Below, one piece after another: positions 37,993 to 47,224 of a DNA stretch of 64,000 bases. The translations under genes were made by a program, and so were the position numbers. Position 1 is the stretch's first letter. Every line of letters starts with the position of its first letter. The notes below the pieces were generated by a model. It was given only the letters and a program-made list of their open reading frames with translations. It was not told where the DNA came from and searched no databases. The stretch lies in the NCBI RefSeq assembly GCF_900103345.1, contig NZ_LT629702.1, positions 1,736,001-1,800,000 of the forward strand, in the 5' to 3' direction. Source of the stretch: Pseudomonas azotoformans. Lineage in GTDB: Bacteria; Pseudomonadota; Gammaproteobacteria; Pseudomonadales; Pseudomonadaceae.

Positions 37993-39192
37993 ATGCGCAA
38001 GGATTACCTGGCGTTTTTTGTTTCGCTGTTCCTGTCGCGGCTGGCGGACCAGATCCTGCTGTTCATCGTACCCTTGATCGTATTCCAGACCACCCAGAGT
38101 GTAGCCTGGGCCGGGCTGGCGTTCTTCGTCGAGTCGCTGCCGCGTTACCTGGCGTTCCCGGTGTGCGGTGCCTTGTGCGACAAGTTCGCGCCAGTGCGCC
38201 TGCTGCAGATCAGCCAGGTTTACCGGGCGCTGGCGTGCGTGCTCGCGGTGGTGTTGCATGGGGTGTTCGACGGCCTCTACTGGATTGTCCTGCTCTCGGC
38301 GTTGTGCGGGGTGCTGACTACCCAGGGCATCATGGCGCGGGAAGTGCTGATGCCGCATATCTTCGCGCACTACAGCTACGCCAAGACCCTCTCCTACTCG
38401 CAGATCGCCGACCAGAGCGGGCTGGTGCTGGGGCCGCTGGTGGCGGCGCTGATGCTGGAAGTCTGGGCCTGGCATTGGGTGGTACTGGGCGTGGCCGGGC
38501 TGTTTGTGCTGGCCGACCTGGCGATGCGCGTGTGGCAACGCTCCAGCACGGCGCACCTGGAAACCTTCGAACAGCATCAGGACATATGGCTGCGGCCGCT
38601 GAAAATTGCATTCGGGCACATCCGCAACCTACCGGACTTGAAACGGATCATCACCCTGGCCGTGGGGGTGAACCTGATCATTGGCGTCACCCTGGCCACA
38701 TCGGCGGCGATGGTCACCGGCCAGTTTATGGCGGGCAAGGACGCCTATGCCCTGCTACAGGCAGCAGGCGCGCTGGTGACCATCGCGATCCTGTTTTACC
38801 TGGCGCGGGCAGGCCTGCCGTTGAAGGTACTGGGCGGCTTGTCGTATTCGATGATCGGCTTGGGGGCGTTGATCATGGCCGCAAGCCCCGGCGTGTGGCT
38901 GTACGCCGTGGGTTTCCTGCTGGTGACCGGCTTCGACAAGATGTTCAACGTTTATCTGCGCAGCACCCGCCAGCGGGTGATCCCCGTGCAAGACTTCGGC
39001 AAGACCGTGGGCGTGATCACCCTGCTCAACAACCTGCCGCAACCCTTGGCCGGCCTGGCGGTGGCGGTGCTGGCGGCGCCGCTGGGGACGCAGGCGGTGA
39101 TCCTGCTGCTGGCCGGGATCGCCCTGTTGCTTGGCGTGGCCGTGGCCTCAGGCTGGCACGCCACTGTGAAAGCGGAACTCGATGTCGGGTGA
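37993..39192 (+). CDS. MFS transporter
   Basis: A 399-residue polytopic protein with about eleven to twelve hydrophobic segments and an MFS layout: MRKDYLAFFVSLFLSRLADQ, the loop GALCDKFAP between helices 2 and 3, and LVTGFDKMFNVYLRS in the second half. It probably exports a small molecule. Its 3' end overlaps the convergent miaE coding sequence by 45 bp. Confidence 0.85.
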   Translation: MRKDYLAFFVSLFLSRLADQILLFIVPLIVFQTTQSVAWAGLAFFVESLPRYLAFPVCGALCDKFAPVRLLQISQVYRALACVLAVVLHGVFDGLYWIVLLSALCGVLTTQGIMAREVLMPHIFAHYSYAKTLSYSQIADQSGLVLGPLVAALMLEVWAWHWVVLGVAGLFVLADLAMRVWQRSSTAHLETFEQHQDIWLRPLKIAFGHIRNLPDLKRIITLAVGVNLIIGVTLATSAAMVTGQFMAGKDAYALLQAAGALVTIAILFYLARAGLPLKVLGGLSYSMIGLGALIMAASPGVWLYAVGFLLVTGFDKMFNVYLRSTRQRVIPVQDFGKTVGVITLLNNLPQPLAGLAVAVLAAPLGTQAVILLLAGIALLLGVAVASGWHATVKAELDVG

Positions 39193-39750
39193 CTCGATCA
39201 GGTCCTGCTCGGTCGCCCTCACCCGCTCGATCACTTGGGCGATGTCCTTGGCGTCGCCGTACTGGTACGCCAGCTTCAGGTAACCCTGGAAGTGCCGCGC
39301 CTCGCTCTTCAGCAGGCCGAAGTAGAACTTGCCGAGTTCTTCGTCCAAATGCGGCACCAGGGCTTCGAAACGCTCGCAACTGCGCGCTTCGATAAAGGCG
39401 CCAACCACCAAGGTATCCACCAGCTTTACCGGCTCGTGGCTGCGCACCACTTTGCGCAAACCAGAGGCATAACGCCCTGCATGCAGTTGGCGCAGCTCGA
39501 TCTTGCGCTTCTTCATCAGGCGCATGACCTGCTCGTGGTGCACCAGCTCTTCGCGGGCCAGGCGCGACATCATGTTGATCAGGTCGACATGGCTGTAGTA
39601 CTTGGCAATCAGGCTCAGGGCGGTGCTGGCGGCTTTGAATTCGCAGTTCTTGTGGTCGATCAGCAGGGTTTCCTGATCGGCCAGCGCGGCCTGGACCCAG
39701 GCATCAGGGGTGCGGCAACCGAGGAATTCGTGGATTTCTGGCAGGTTCAT
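39148..39750 (-). CDS. miaE: tRNA-(ms2io6A)-hydroxylase MiaE
   Basis: A 200-residue non-haem diiron protein, MiaE, which hydroxylates the isopentenyl group of ms2i6A at tRNA position 37. Four-helix-bundle metal ligands are visible: ALADQETLLIDHKNCEFKAA, REELVHHEQV (ExxH) and FIEARSCERFE, SEARHFQGYL. Length matches the family. The start MNLPEIHEF is chosen; an upstream extension of 23 residues lacks homology-like character. Its 3' end overlaps the convergent MFS gene by 45 bp. Confidence 0.93.
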   Translation of the reverse strand: MNLPEIHEFLGCRTPDAWVQAALADQETLLIDHKNCEFKAASTALSLIAKYYSHVDLINMMSRLAREELVHHEQVMRLMKKRKIELRQLHAGRYASGLRKVVRSHEPVKLVDTLVVGAFIEARSCERFEALVPHLDEELGKFYFGLLKSEARHFQGYLKLAYQYGDAKDIAQVIERVRATEQDLIESPDIEFRFHSGVPA

Positions 39751-39824
39751 CGGGCTCACGGGCAAAAGGATCACAAAAGGCCGGCGATTATACCGACCCC
39801 GCCGCAGACCACCAGCCACCGGCC

Positions 39825-39838
39825 TTGATGTGCATCAA
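39825..39838. promoter_or_regulatory. Anr/Fnr box upstream of universal stress gene
   Basis: TTGAT-GTGC-ATCAA is a perfect Fnr-type dyad. A -10-like TATAGT lies at 39862-39867, so transcription would begin near 39873 with the box centred at about -41.5, the classical class II activation position. This predicts induction under low oxygen. Confidence 0.85.
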
Positions 39839-39906
39839 CATGACGTGCGCGCGCCAGCAACTATAGTTGTTCCAGGCCCCCGCCCTTTTTTATGGAGATC
39901 CCGATC

Positions 39907-40770
39907 ATGCAAGCCATCCGCAGCATCCTGGTGGTCATCGAGCCCGAGCACTCGGAAAGCCTGGCCCTCAAGCGTGCCAAGCTGATCGCCGGGGTCACCG
40001 ATGCGCACCTGCACTTGCTGGTGTGCGACAAGAAGCATGAGCACTCGGCGCTGCTGGCCCTGCTCAAGGCGGGCTTGCAGGAGGACGGCTACAGCGTCAG
40101 CACCGAGCAGGCGTGGAATGCCAGCCTGCATGAAACCATTATCGACGTGCAGCAGGCCGAAGGTTGCGGGTTGGTGATCAAGCAGCACTTCCCGGACAGC
40201 CCGCTGAAAAAAGCCCTGCTGACGCCGGCGGACTGGAAGCTGCTGCGCTATTGCCCGAGTGCGGTATTGCTGGTCAAGACGTCCACCCCTTGGACGGGCG
40301 GAAAGATCCTGGCGGCGATCGACGTCGGCAATACCGATGGGGAACACCGTTCGCTGCACAATTCGATCATTGACCATGGCTTTGATATCGCCAACCTGGC
40401 CAAGGCGCAGTTGCATGTGATCAGCGCGCATCCGTCGCCGATGCTGTCGGCGGCGGACCCGACGTTCCAGCTCAGGGAGACCATCGAGGCGCGCTATCGC
40501 GAGCAATGCAGGGCGTTCCAGGCGGAGTTCGATGTGGATGACAAACACCTGCATATTGAAGAAGGCCCTGCCGACGTACTGATCCCCTTCCTTGCTCACA
40601 AACTGCCGGCGGCGGTCACGATCATCGGTACCGTGGGGCGTACCGGGATTTCCGGGGCGCTGATCGGTAACACCGCAGAGGTGGTGCTGGACGCCCTGGA
40701 AAGTGACGTGCTGGTGCTGAAACCTGACGAAGTGATGGACCGTCTGGTGGAGCAGGCCACCAAGGCCTGA
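39907..40770 (+). CDS. Universal stress protein (tandem UspA domains)
   Basis: A 287-residue protein with two Usp domains (about residues 1-135 and 140-287), like E. coli UspE. The C-terminal domain ends with the nucleotide-binding pattern GTVGRTGISGALIGNTAE (G-2x-G-9x-GN). The start MQAIRSIL follows GGAG at about 10 bp; an upstream ATG adds five residues without a better site. The Anr box indicates a role in anaerobic survival, as for Usp proteins of P. aeruginosa. The order acnB-DUF1289-Usp matches PA1787-PA1789. Confidence 0.92.
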   Translation: MQAIRSILVVIEPEHSESLALKRAKLIAGVTDAHLHLLVCDKKHEHSALLALLKAGLQEDGYSVSTEQAWNASLHETIIDVQQAEGCGLVIKQHFPDSPLKKALLTPADWKLLRYCPSAVLLVKTSTPWTGGKILAAIDVGNTDGEHRSLHNSIIDHGFDIANLAKAQLHVISAHPSPMLSAADPTFQLRETIEARYREQCRAFQAEFDVDDKHLHIEEGPADVLIPFLAHKLPAAVTIIGTVGRTGISGALIGNTAEVVLDALESDVLVLKPDEVMDRLVEQATKA

Positions 40771-40801
40771 TGCCGACCTTTCAAACAATGAAGATAAAAA
40801 A

Positions 40802-40829
40802 TGTGGGAGGGGGCTTGCCCCCTCCCACA
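40802..40829. terminator. REP-type hairpin between usp and DUF1289 genes
   Basis: TGTGGGAGGGGGC / GCCCCCTCCCACA, a perfect 13-bp stem with TT loop, between convergent stops. It probably terminates transcription from both sides. Confidence 0.75.
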
Positions 40830-40843
40830 GGGGTTATCCGTTG

Positions 40844-41314
40844 TCAGGTGGAAAACACATCGCGCAGGAAACCCGGCGCGATATAGCGCTGGTAATGCGC
40901 CTCGGACAGGATAAAGAACTCCCGATCGATCGCATCGCGCAGGTCCGGCAACGGCCAGTCGCGAAACTCGGGCAATAGCACCATGCCATAGGCCTCCAGG
41001 TTGGAGATCACCCGCGCCCCCCGGGCGATCAACTGGTAGGCCCAGCAGTACTCGGACTGGTGCGGCACGAAGCGGATCTTGCGCTGCTCCAGCTGGCCGC
41101 GCAGGGTCTTGGGGTCGAAAACCTCCAGTTTGCCGGCCATTACCTGCACCAACAGCTGCTCCAAGCGTAGCCAGACCGCACGTTTTTCTTCTTCGTTATA
41201 GCCATTCCACTGGATCACTTCGTGGTGGAAGCGCTTGCAGCCCCGGCACACCAGATCGCCGTAAACCGTGGAGCACAGGCCGACGCAGGGGGTCTTGATG
41301 GTTTGGTTGGACAT
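40844..41314 (-). CDS. DUF1289 family protein
   Basis: A 156-residue protein with an N-terminal DUF1289 domain: TPCVGLCSTV...LVCRGCKRFHHEV, whose four cysteines suggest a metal or Fe-S site, followed by a C-terminal region ending HYQRYIAPGFLRDVF. Function is unknown. It is divergent from acnB. The start MSNQTIKTP is chosen over an 8-residue extension because DUF1289 proteins begin close to the first cysteine. Confidence 0.85.
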   Translation of the reverse strand: MSNQTIKTPCVGLCSTVYGDLVCRGCKRFHHEVIQWNGYNEEEKRAVWLRLEQLLVQVMAGKLEVFDPKTLRGQLEQRKIRFVPHQSEYCWAYQLIARGARVISNLEAYGMVLLPEFRDWPLPDLRDAIDREFFILSEAHYQRYIAPGFLRDVFST

Positions 41315-41400
41315 GGGTAACGGCACGCAGATCAGCAAAACAATGCGCCATGTTAGCCCTTTGTCTAAGCTCGATCACCCAGCAAACTTGGTCAGGCAAC

Positions 41401-41429
41401 TTACCTTTAGAAATTTTTTGCCGTAGAAT
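41401..41429 (+). promoter_or_regulatory. Probable acnB sigma-70 promoter
   Basis: TTACCT (41401-41406) and TAGAAT (41424-41429) are separated by 17 bp, giving a start near 41436 at the beginning of the folded leader. The -10 is good, the -35 moderate. Confidence 0.5.
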
Positions 41430-41435
41430 CATCCG

Positions 41436-41710
41436 GCCTTGTAAGGCGCCAATAATCCGCTGGAAGCTGTTTTCAAAGCGTCACGAGCACAGTCGTTCCT
41501 TCAGAACGGTGTTGGCGCGGGCCCTGACTCGGTAGGTCAGAGCCCTCGCCAACCCTCATCAGCTCCGTTCTGCAGGCGTAAAACTTTGAAAGCAGCTTCT
41601 GTGAGGAATGCCGGCAGCGCTGGCTTTGCGGCCCAAAAAGCCCCCGAGCGCATGCGTGCCGTTCATTTCTGGATGAGCGTCCCGTGGGACCACTGATGAG
41701 GGTAATAACT
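41436..41710 (+). ncRNA. Strongly folded acnB 5' leader
   Basis: About 275 nt of leader lie before acnB. Bases 41462-41478 pair without interruption with 41584-41600 (17 pairs, two of them G-U). Inside, 41502-41509 pair with 41565-41572 (8 pairs) and 41511-41528 with 41536-41553 (16 of 18 positions) around a 7-base loop. Smaller hairpins follow (41436-41447, about 41610-41624, and 41679-41690 just before the ribosome site). No leader ORF of note is present. It could be a cis-regulatory RNA of acnB or an independent small RNA; I do not recognise an Rfam family. Confidence 0.6.
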
Positions 41711-44320
41711 GTGCTTGAAGCCTACCGCAAACATATCGAAGAGCGCGCAGCCCTGGGTATTGTTCCCCAGCCGCTTAACGCCGAACAAACCGCAGGCCTG
41801 GTCGAGCTGCTGAAAAATCCTCCGGCTGGCGAAGAAGAATTCCTCGTTGACCTGATCACCAACCGCATTCCACCAGGCGTTGACGAAGCTGCCTACGTCA
41901 AGGCCGGTTTCCTGTCTGCCCTGGCCAAGGGCGAAGCCACTTCCCCCCTGATCGACAAGAAACGCGCCGTTGAACTGCTTGGCACCATGCAAGGCGGCTA
42001 CAACATCGTGACCCTGGTCGAGCTGCTGGACGACGCCACACTGGCTCCCGTCGCCGCCGCCCAACTCAAGCACACCCTGCTGATGTTCGATGCGTTCCAC
42101 GACGTGGCCGAAAAAGCCCGTAACGGCAACGAACACGCCAAAGCCGTGATCCAGTCCTGGGCTGACGGCGAGTGGTTCCGCAACCGCCCTACCCTGGCCG
42201 ACAAGATCAGCCTGCGCGTATTCAAGGTGACCGGCGAAACCAACACCGACGACCTGTCCCCTGCTCCCGATGCCTGGTCCCGTCCAGACATCCCGCTGCA
42301 CGCCCTGGCCATGCTGAAAATGGCCCGTGAAGGCATCGTGCCGGACGAGCAAGGCAAGACCGGCCCGATGAAGCAGATCGAAGAAATGCGCGGCCAAGGC
42401 TTCCCGATCGCCTACGTCGGTGACGTGGTCGGTACCGGTTCCTCGCGTAAATCCGCGACCAACTCCGTGCTGTGGTTCTTCGGCGACGACGTTCCGTACG
42501 TGCCGAACAAGCGTGCCGGCGGCTTCTGCTTCGGCAGCAAGATCGCTCCGATCTTCTACAACACCATGGAAGATGCGGGCGCACTGCCCATCGAGTTCGA
42601 CGTAACCAACATGAACATGGGCGACGTGATCGACCTGTACCCGCATGCTGGCAAAGTCTGCAAACACGACTCCGACGAAGTCATCACCACCTTCGAAATG
42701 AAGACCCCGGTGCTGTTGGACGAAGTGCGTGCTGGCGGTCGTATCCCGCTGATCATCGGTCGCGGCCTGACCGACAAGGCCCGTGCCGAACTGGGCCTGG
42801 GCCCTACCGACCTGTTCAAGCTGCCTGAAGCGCCTGTCGACACCGGCAAAGGCTTCACCCTGGCGCAGAAAATGGTCGGCAAAGCGTGCGGCCTGCCAGA
42901 AGGCAAAGGCGTTCGTCCTGGCACCTACTGCGAGCCGAAGATGACCACCGTGGGTTCCCAGGACACCACCGGTCCGATGACCCGTGACGAACTGAAAGAC
43001 CTGGCGTGCCTGGGCTTCTCGACCGACCTGGTGATGCAGTCGTTCTGCCACACCGCGGCCTATCCAAAGCCGATCGACGTGACCACCCACCACACCCTGC
43101 CTGACTTCATCATGACCCGTGGCGGTGTATCGCTGCGTCCAGGCGACGGCATCATCCACAGCTGGCTGAACCGCATGCTGCTGCCGGACACCGTCGGCAC
43201 CGGTGGTGACTCCCACACCCGTTTCCCGATGGGCATCTCGTTCCCGGCCGGTTCCGGCCTGGTCGCGTTCGCCGCAGCCACTGGCGTAATGCCGCTGGAC
43301 ATGCCGGAATCGATCCTGGTGCGCTTCAAAGGCAAGATGAAACCTGGCATCACCTTGCGTGACCTGGTTCATGCCATTCCTTACTACGCGATCCAGTCGG
43401 GTCTGCTGACCGTAGAGAAGAAAGGCAAGAAGAACGCCTTCTCCGGCCGCATCCTGGAAATCGAAGGCCTGAACGACCTGACGCTGGAACAGGCTTTCGA
43501 GCTGTCCGACGCCTCGGCTGAACGTTCGGCTGCCGGTTGCACCATCAAGCTGTCGAAAGAGTCGATCACCGAATACCTGAACTCCAACATCACCCTGCTG
43601 CGCTGGATGATCGGTGAAGGCTACGGCGATCCACGCACCCTGGAACGTCGCGCCCAAGCGATGGAAGCCTGGGTTGCCAACCCGGAGCTGATGGAAGCCG
43701 ATGCCGACGCGGAATACGCCGAAATCATCGAGATCGACCTGGCCGAGATCAACGAGCCGATCCTCTGCGCACCGAACGACCCGGACGATGCACGTCTGCT
43801 GTCGAGCGTTGCCGGCGAGAAGATCGACGAAGTGTTCATCGGTTCGTGCATGACCAACATCGGTCACTTCCGTGCGGCCGGCAAGCTGCTGGAGCAGGTC
43901 AAGGGTCAGCTGCCAACCCGTCTGTGGCTGTCGCCGCCGACCAAGATGGACGCTCACCAACTGACCGAAGAAGGCTACTACGGCATCTACGGCAAGGCTG
44001 GCGCGCGCATGGAAATGCCGGGCTGCTCGCTGTGCATGGGTAACCAGGCACGTGTTGAGCCGAACTCGACCGTGGTGTCGACGTCGACCCGTAACTTCCC
44101 GAACCGTCTGGGTGATGGCGCCAACGTCTACCTGGCTTCGGCCGAGCTGGCAGCGGTAGCTTCTACCCTGGGTCGCCTGCCGACCGTCGAAGAGTACATG
44201 GGCTACGCAGCGAAACTGGATACCATGGCCAGTGACGTCTACCGCTACTTGAACTTCGACCAGATTGCTGAGTTCCGCAAGATCGCAGCAAGCGCCAACA
44301 TCCCGGTGATTCAAGCCTAA
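41711..44320 (+). CDS. acnB: Aconitate hydratase B
   Basis: An 869-residue AcnB, the TCA-cycle aconitase/2-methylisocitrate dehydratase. The N-terminal HEAT-like and swivel domains precede the Fe-S catalytic region, with [34 protein letters not shown] and the cluster cysteines in [11 protein letters not shown] and [10 protein letters not shown]. Translation probably starts at GTG 41711 ([15 protein letters not shown]), placed after GAGGG; this agrees with other Pseudomonas AcnB proteins. Upstream in-frame starts at 41684 and 41696 are less likely. Confidence 0.97.
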   Translation: MLEAYRKHIEERAALGIVPQPLNAEQTAGLVELLKNPPAGEEEFLVDLITNRIPPGVDEAAYVKAGFLSALAKGEATSPLIDKKRAVELLGTMQGGYNIVTLVELLDDATLAPVAAAQLKHTLLMFDAFHDVAEKARNGNEHAKAVIQSWADGEWFRNRPTLADKISLRVFKVTGETNTDDLSPAPDAWSRPDIPLHALAMLKMAREGIVPDEQGKTGPMKQIEEMRGQGFPIAYVGDVVGTGSSRKSATNSVLWFFGDDVPYVPNKRAGGFCFGSKIAPIFYNTMEDAGALPIEFDVTNMNMGDVIDLYPHAGKVCKHDSDEVITTFEMKTPVLLDEVRAGGRIPLIIGRGLTDKARAELGLGPTDLFKLPEAPVDTGKGFTLAQKMVGKACGLPEGKGVRPGTYCEPKMTTVGSQDTTGPMTRDELKDLACLGFSTDLVMQSFCHTAAYPKPIDVTTHHTLPDFIMTRGGVSLRPGDGIIHSWLNRMLLPDTVGTGGDSHTRFPMGISFPAGSGLVAFAAATGVMPLDMPESILVRFKGKMKPGITLRDLVHAIPYYAIQSGLLTVEKKGKKNAFSGRILEIEGLNDLTLEQAFELSDASAERSAAGCTIKLSKESITEYLNSNITLLRWMIGEGYGDPRTLERRAQAMEAWVANPELMEADADAEYAEIIEIDLAEINEPILCAPNDPDDARLLSSVAGEKIDEVFIGSCMTNIGHFRAAGKLLEQVKGQLPTRLWLSPPTKMDAHQLTEEGYYGIYGKAGARMEMPGCSLCMGNQARVEPNSTVVSTSTRNFPNRLGDGANVYLASAELAAVASTLGRLPTVEEYMGYAAKLDTMASDVYRYLNFDQIAEFRKIAASANIPVIQA

Positions 44321-44337
44321 GGTGTTGATGTGAAGAG

Positions 44338-44371
44338 ACGCCGCGTATCGTGAGGTACGCGGCGTTTTTTT
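44338..44371 (+). terminator. Rho-independent terminator of acnB
   Basis: ACGCCGCGTA / TACGCGGCGT, a perfect 10-bp stem with 8-base loop followed by a run of T, 18 bp after the acnB stop. Confidence 0.92.
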
Positions 44372-44623
44372 ATGTCTGGGATATGGGTGGGGCCGGGTAC
44401 ATATCCGTTATCTAGGTAACGGCTGGTATTGGTTCCGCCCTTACGGCGGGTCACTTTGCAAAAAAAGCGGCAAAGTAACCAAAACGCTCTTGCCCCAACA
44501 CTCGGCACCTCGCCTAGGCTCGGTGTGCCCGTAATTCGACAGTGATTTGGGGGGGCGCCTAAGATCAAAATCAAAAGCAGATCAAAAGCAGGCGGATATC
44601 TAACTGATGTATGGAGATCAAAC

Positions 44624-44712
44624 TGTGGGAGGGGGCTTGCCCCCGATGGCGGTGTGTCAGCCAGCTCATCAGTGACTGACCCACTGCCATCGGGGGCAAG
44701 CCCCCTCCCACA
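44624..44712. repeat. Paired REP palindrome (GGGGGCTTGCCCCCGATGGC type)
   Basis: Arms 44624-44650 and 44686-44712 flank 35 bp. This copy is nested between the two arms of the larger inverted-repeat element. Confidence 0.88.
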
Positions 44713-44813
44713 CTTTGACCGAGTACCGGCCATTCAATCCGGTCGGCTCTAAGGCCGCCGCGCTCTTGATCTTGATCTGGGGCGCCCCGTCAAACACGCT
44801 GGCCGAACGCAGG

Positions 44814-44898
44814 CTTGAATCCGTGGGTAACCCGGCAGGACGCCGGGTTAGCCGCCCCGCGCCATGGATGGCGCGTGGCGGCGGCCCACGGATTCAAG
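44814..44898. repeat. 85-bp three-way-junction palindrome
   Basis: The outer stem 44814-44827 pairs with 44885-44898 (14 perfect pairs). Inside are two side-by-side hairpins: 44828-44836 with 44842-44850 (9 perfect pairs, 5-base loop) and 44851-44864 with 44869-44882 (13 of 14 pairs, 4-base loop). It is present in the right copy of the element and absent from the left copy. Confidence 0.75.
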
Positions 44899-45061
44899 CC
44901 GGAGTGAGGGCACACCGAGCCTAGGCGAGGTGCCGAGTGTTGGGGCAAGAGCGCTTTGGTTACTTTCGACTGGGCCGGCATTCCGGCTTTTCGAAAGTGA
45001 CCCGCCGTAAGGGCGGAACCAATATCAGCCGTTACCTAAATAACGGATATGTACACCAACC

Positions 45062-46339
45062 TCAAACAAAAAACGAATAGACCACCGCAGTAATCGCCAC
45101 CAGGCCAACCGCCGTGACAAACACATTGGACGCCTGCCCCCGGTACTTGGCCATGGCCGGCACCTTGCGAATGGCATACATCGGCATCAGGAACAGAATC
45201 GAAGCAATGATCGGACCGCCCAGCGCCTCGATCATGCCGAGGATGCTCGGGTTCAACGTCGCCACGATCCAGCACACCACCAGCATGAACGCCGCCGTCA
45301 TGCGGTCCAGGCGCTTGGCCTGCGGACGACGACCCGTCTTCAGCACCAGCCCCTTGAGGCCTTCACTGGCGCCGATGTAGTGGCCCAGGAACGACTTGGC
45401 AATCGCCACGAACGCAATCAACGGCGCTGCGAACTCAATGGTCGGGTTATTGAAGTGGTTGGCCAGGTACGACAGGATCGACAGGTTCTGCGCCTTCGCT
45501 TCGGCCAGTTGCGCCGGCGAAAGGGTCAGCACGCAGCTGAACACGAAGAACAGCACCATTACCACCATCAACAGGTGCGCGCGGGACAGGATCTGCGAGC
45601 TGCGCTCATCGGCGTGGGCGCCGTACTGGCGCTTCTGGTCCACCGCAAAGGCCGAGATGATCGGCGAATGGTTGAACGAGAACACCATCACCGGAATCGC
45701 CAGCCACAAGGTGTTGAGCAATGCGGACGGTGCCGGGACTTGGCTGGCGGTGCTGAGGATGCCGCCATTCCAGTGCGGGATCAGGTACACCGCCAGGAAC
45801 AGCAACGCGACGATAAACGGATATACCATCAGGCTCATGGCCTTGACGATCACTTGCTCACCGCAACGCACCACGCCCAGCAGGCCGAGGATCAGCACGA
45901 ACGACAGGATCGCCCGTGGCGGTGGCGCGATGTGCAGTTGGTGTTCCATGAAGCTGCCGACTGTGTTGGTCAACGCCACGCTGTAGATCAGCAGGATCGG
46001 GAAGATCGCAAAGAAGTACAGCAAGGTAATCAGCGCGCCGGCCTTGATGCCGAAGTGTTCTTCCACGACGTCGGTGATGTCGGAGCCTGCACGGCCAGAC
46101 AGCACGAAACGGGTCAGGCCACGGTGGGCGAAGAAGGTCATCGGGAACGCCAGCAGCGCGAGGATCACCAGGGGCCAGAAGCCGCCCAGGCCCGCGTTGA
46201 TCGGCAAGAACAGCGTACCGGCGCCAATGGCGGTGCCGAACAGGCCAAGCATCCAGGTGGTGTCCTGGCGGCTCCAGCTTGTGAGGGTTGCAGGTGTCGT
46301 TGCATAGCGTTCGTCGACGCTATTGGCCTGATCATTCAT
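45062..46339 (-). CDS. Serine/threonine-type amino-acid transporter (SdaC/STP family)
   Basis: A 425-residue membrane protein with about eleven hydrophobic segments, close in layout to SdaC: TTWMLGLFGTAIGAGTLFLPINAG, FPMTFFAHRGLTRFVLSG and VMVFSFNHSPIISAFAVDQ are family segments. It should import L-serine or threonine with protons. The start MNDQANSV follows a GGATGAA-type site; MRRSDR upstream is a weaker start. It stands alone next to the repeat element. Confidence 0.88.
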   Translation of the reverse strand: MNDQANSVDERYATTPATLTSWSRQDTTWMLGLFGTAIGAGTLFLPINAGLGGFWPLVILALLAFPMTFFAHRGLTRFVLSGRAGSDITDVVEEHFGIKAGALITLLYFFAIFPILLIYSVALTNTVGSFMEHQLHIAPPPRAILSFVLILGLLGVVRCGEQVIVKAMSLMVYPFIVALLFLAVYLIPHWNGGILSTASQVPAPSALLNTLWLAIPVMVFSFNHSPIISAFAVDQKRQYGAHADERSSQILSRAHLLMVVMVLFFVFSCVLTLSPAQLAEAKAQNLSILSYLANHFNNPTIEFAAPLIAFVAIAKSFLGHYIGASEGLKGLVLKTGRRPQAKRLDRMTAAFMLVVCWIVATLNPSILGMIEALGGPIIASILFLMPMYAIRKVPAMAKYRGQASNVFVTAVGLVAITAVVYSFFV

Positions 46340-46623
46340 CCGGTCGGATCTCCGCATTTACACGGCCGGGACGAGTCAGAAAAACCTGACAGGCAGCGCC
46401 CCGACCATAGAAGGGGCCGGATTGTCCGGGATTCTCGTGAATAAGCAAAGACTTAGCTGAGGAACGGTGGTGCGGTTCAAGCCCGCATGGGCGGCTGTAG
46501 GCGGCGATTTTCGCGGCGCTTGGCGAGATGCCTGATATACATTCCCGCACAAATCTATTTTAGAATTTCACACGTTACTGTAGTTTTCACACAACGCCCA
46601 CCGTGTATCCAGAGAGCCCCGCC

Positions 46624-47217
46624 ATGCCTCGCGTCTCCCGCAAACAAGCCGATCTCAACCGCGAAATCATCGTCGAGGCCGCCACGCACCTGTTTCGCGA
46701 ACGCGGGCTGCACGGCATCAGCCTGTCAGACGTGATGGCCGCTGCCGGCCTGACCCACGGCGGGTTCTACGGCCACTTCGCCTCCAAGGAAGCCCTGGCC
46801 ACCGAAGCCTGCCAACAGGCATTCGAGCACGCCAACCTGGGCTGGCAGGCTAAAATCGAGCACAGCGACGATCAACAGGCCGCCCGCCAGGCGGTGCTGG
46901 GGCCTTACCTGACCGCCACCCACCGCGACAACCCCGGCGACGGCTGCCCGGTCTCGGCCTTCGCCCCGGACATGTGCCACGAACCCGCTGATACCGCCTT
47001 GCAGCACGCCTTTATAGAAGGCGTGGAAAAGTCCCTAGAGATTTTCTCTCAACTGGACGACGGAGACCGTCAAGCGATGCTGGCCCATTACGCGATGATG
47101 GTGGGCGCAGTGACCCTGGCGCGTGCGACACGGGGCAATAGCCTGTCGGACGAGTTCCTGACGGCCGCAAGAAATACCCTGTTGCCCGTTGACAGCCCTT
47201 CCCCCATCCCAGCATGA
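46624..47217 (+). CDS. TetR/AcrR-family regulator
   Basis: A 197-residue regulator with a TetR helix-turn-helix (EAATHLFRERGLHGISLSDVMAAAGLTHGGFYGHFASKE split across residues 16-54) and a C-terminal ligand domain with FAPDMCHEPADTALQ. The start MPRVSRKQADLN is preferred to the 7-residue extension. A perfect TTGACA lies within its 3' end (47189-47194) and may drive the downstream leader and hydrolase. Confidence 0.85.
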   Translation: MPRVSRKQADLNREIIVEAATHLFRERGLHGISLSDVMAAAGLTHGGFYGHFASKEALATEACQQAFEHANLGWQAKIEHSDDQQAARQAVLGPYLTATHRDNPGDGCPVSAFAPDMCHEPADTALQHAFIEGVEKSLEIFSQLDDGDRQAMLAHYAMMVGAVTLARATRGNSLSDEFLTAARNTLLPVDSPSPIPA

Positions 47218-47218
47218 T
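47189..47218 (+). promoter_or_regulatory. Candidate promoter for leader/hydrolase unit
   Basis: TTGACA (47189-47194) and CATGAT (47213-47218) with an 18-bp spacer. The predicted transcript start falls at or very close to the leader ATG (47225), so the leader mRNA may have almost no 5' untranslated region. The -10 is only 4 of 6 to consensus. Confidence 0.4.
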
Positions 47219-47224
47219 CGGGCC

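Larger units (their letters stand above)
44397..45054. repeat. Long inverted-repeat non-coding element with nested REP and three-way-junction palindrome
   Basis: The left arm (44397-44530) and right arm (44908-45054) are near-identical in inverted orientation, beginning GTACATATCCGTTAT. Further inverted similarity lies inside (GGGCGCC...AGATCAA at about 44553-44579 and 44761-44787). The arms differ where one has a GCCGGCATTCCGGC-type hairpin and the other an A-run. A REP pair (44624-44712) and an 85-bp structured palindrome (44814-44898) lie inside. No credible gene is present. It looks like two oppositely oriented copies of a dispersed Pseudomonas repeat. Confidence 0.75.

Noticed and set aside
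41663..44314. 883-residue open frame antisense to acnB
   Set aside because: Shadow of acnB; composition is His/Gly/Val-rich as expected for an antisense frame, with no domain.
44317..44733. 138-residue frame in the inverted-repeat element
   Set aside because: It crosses the acnB terminator, a repeat arm and a REP; such frames arise from repeats and are not genes.
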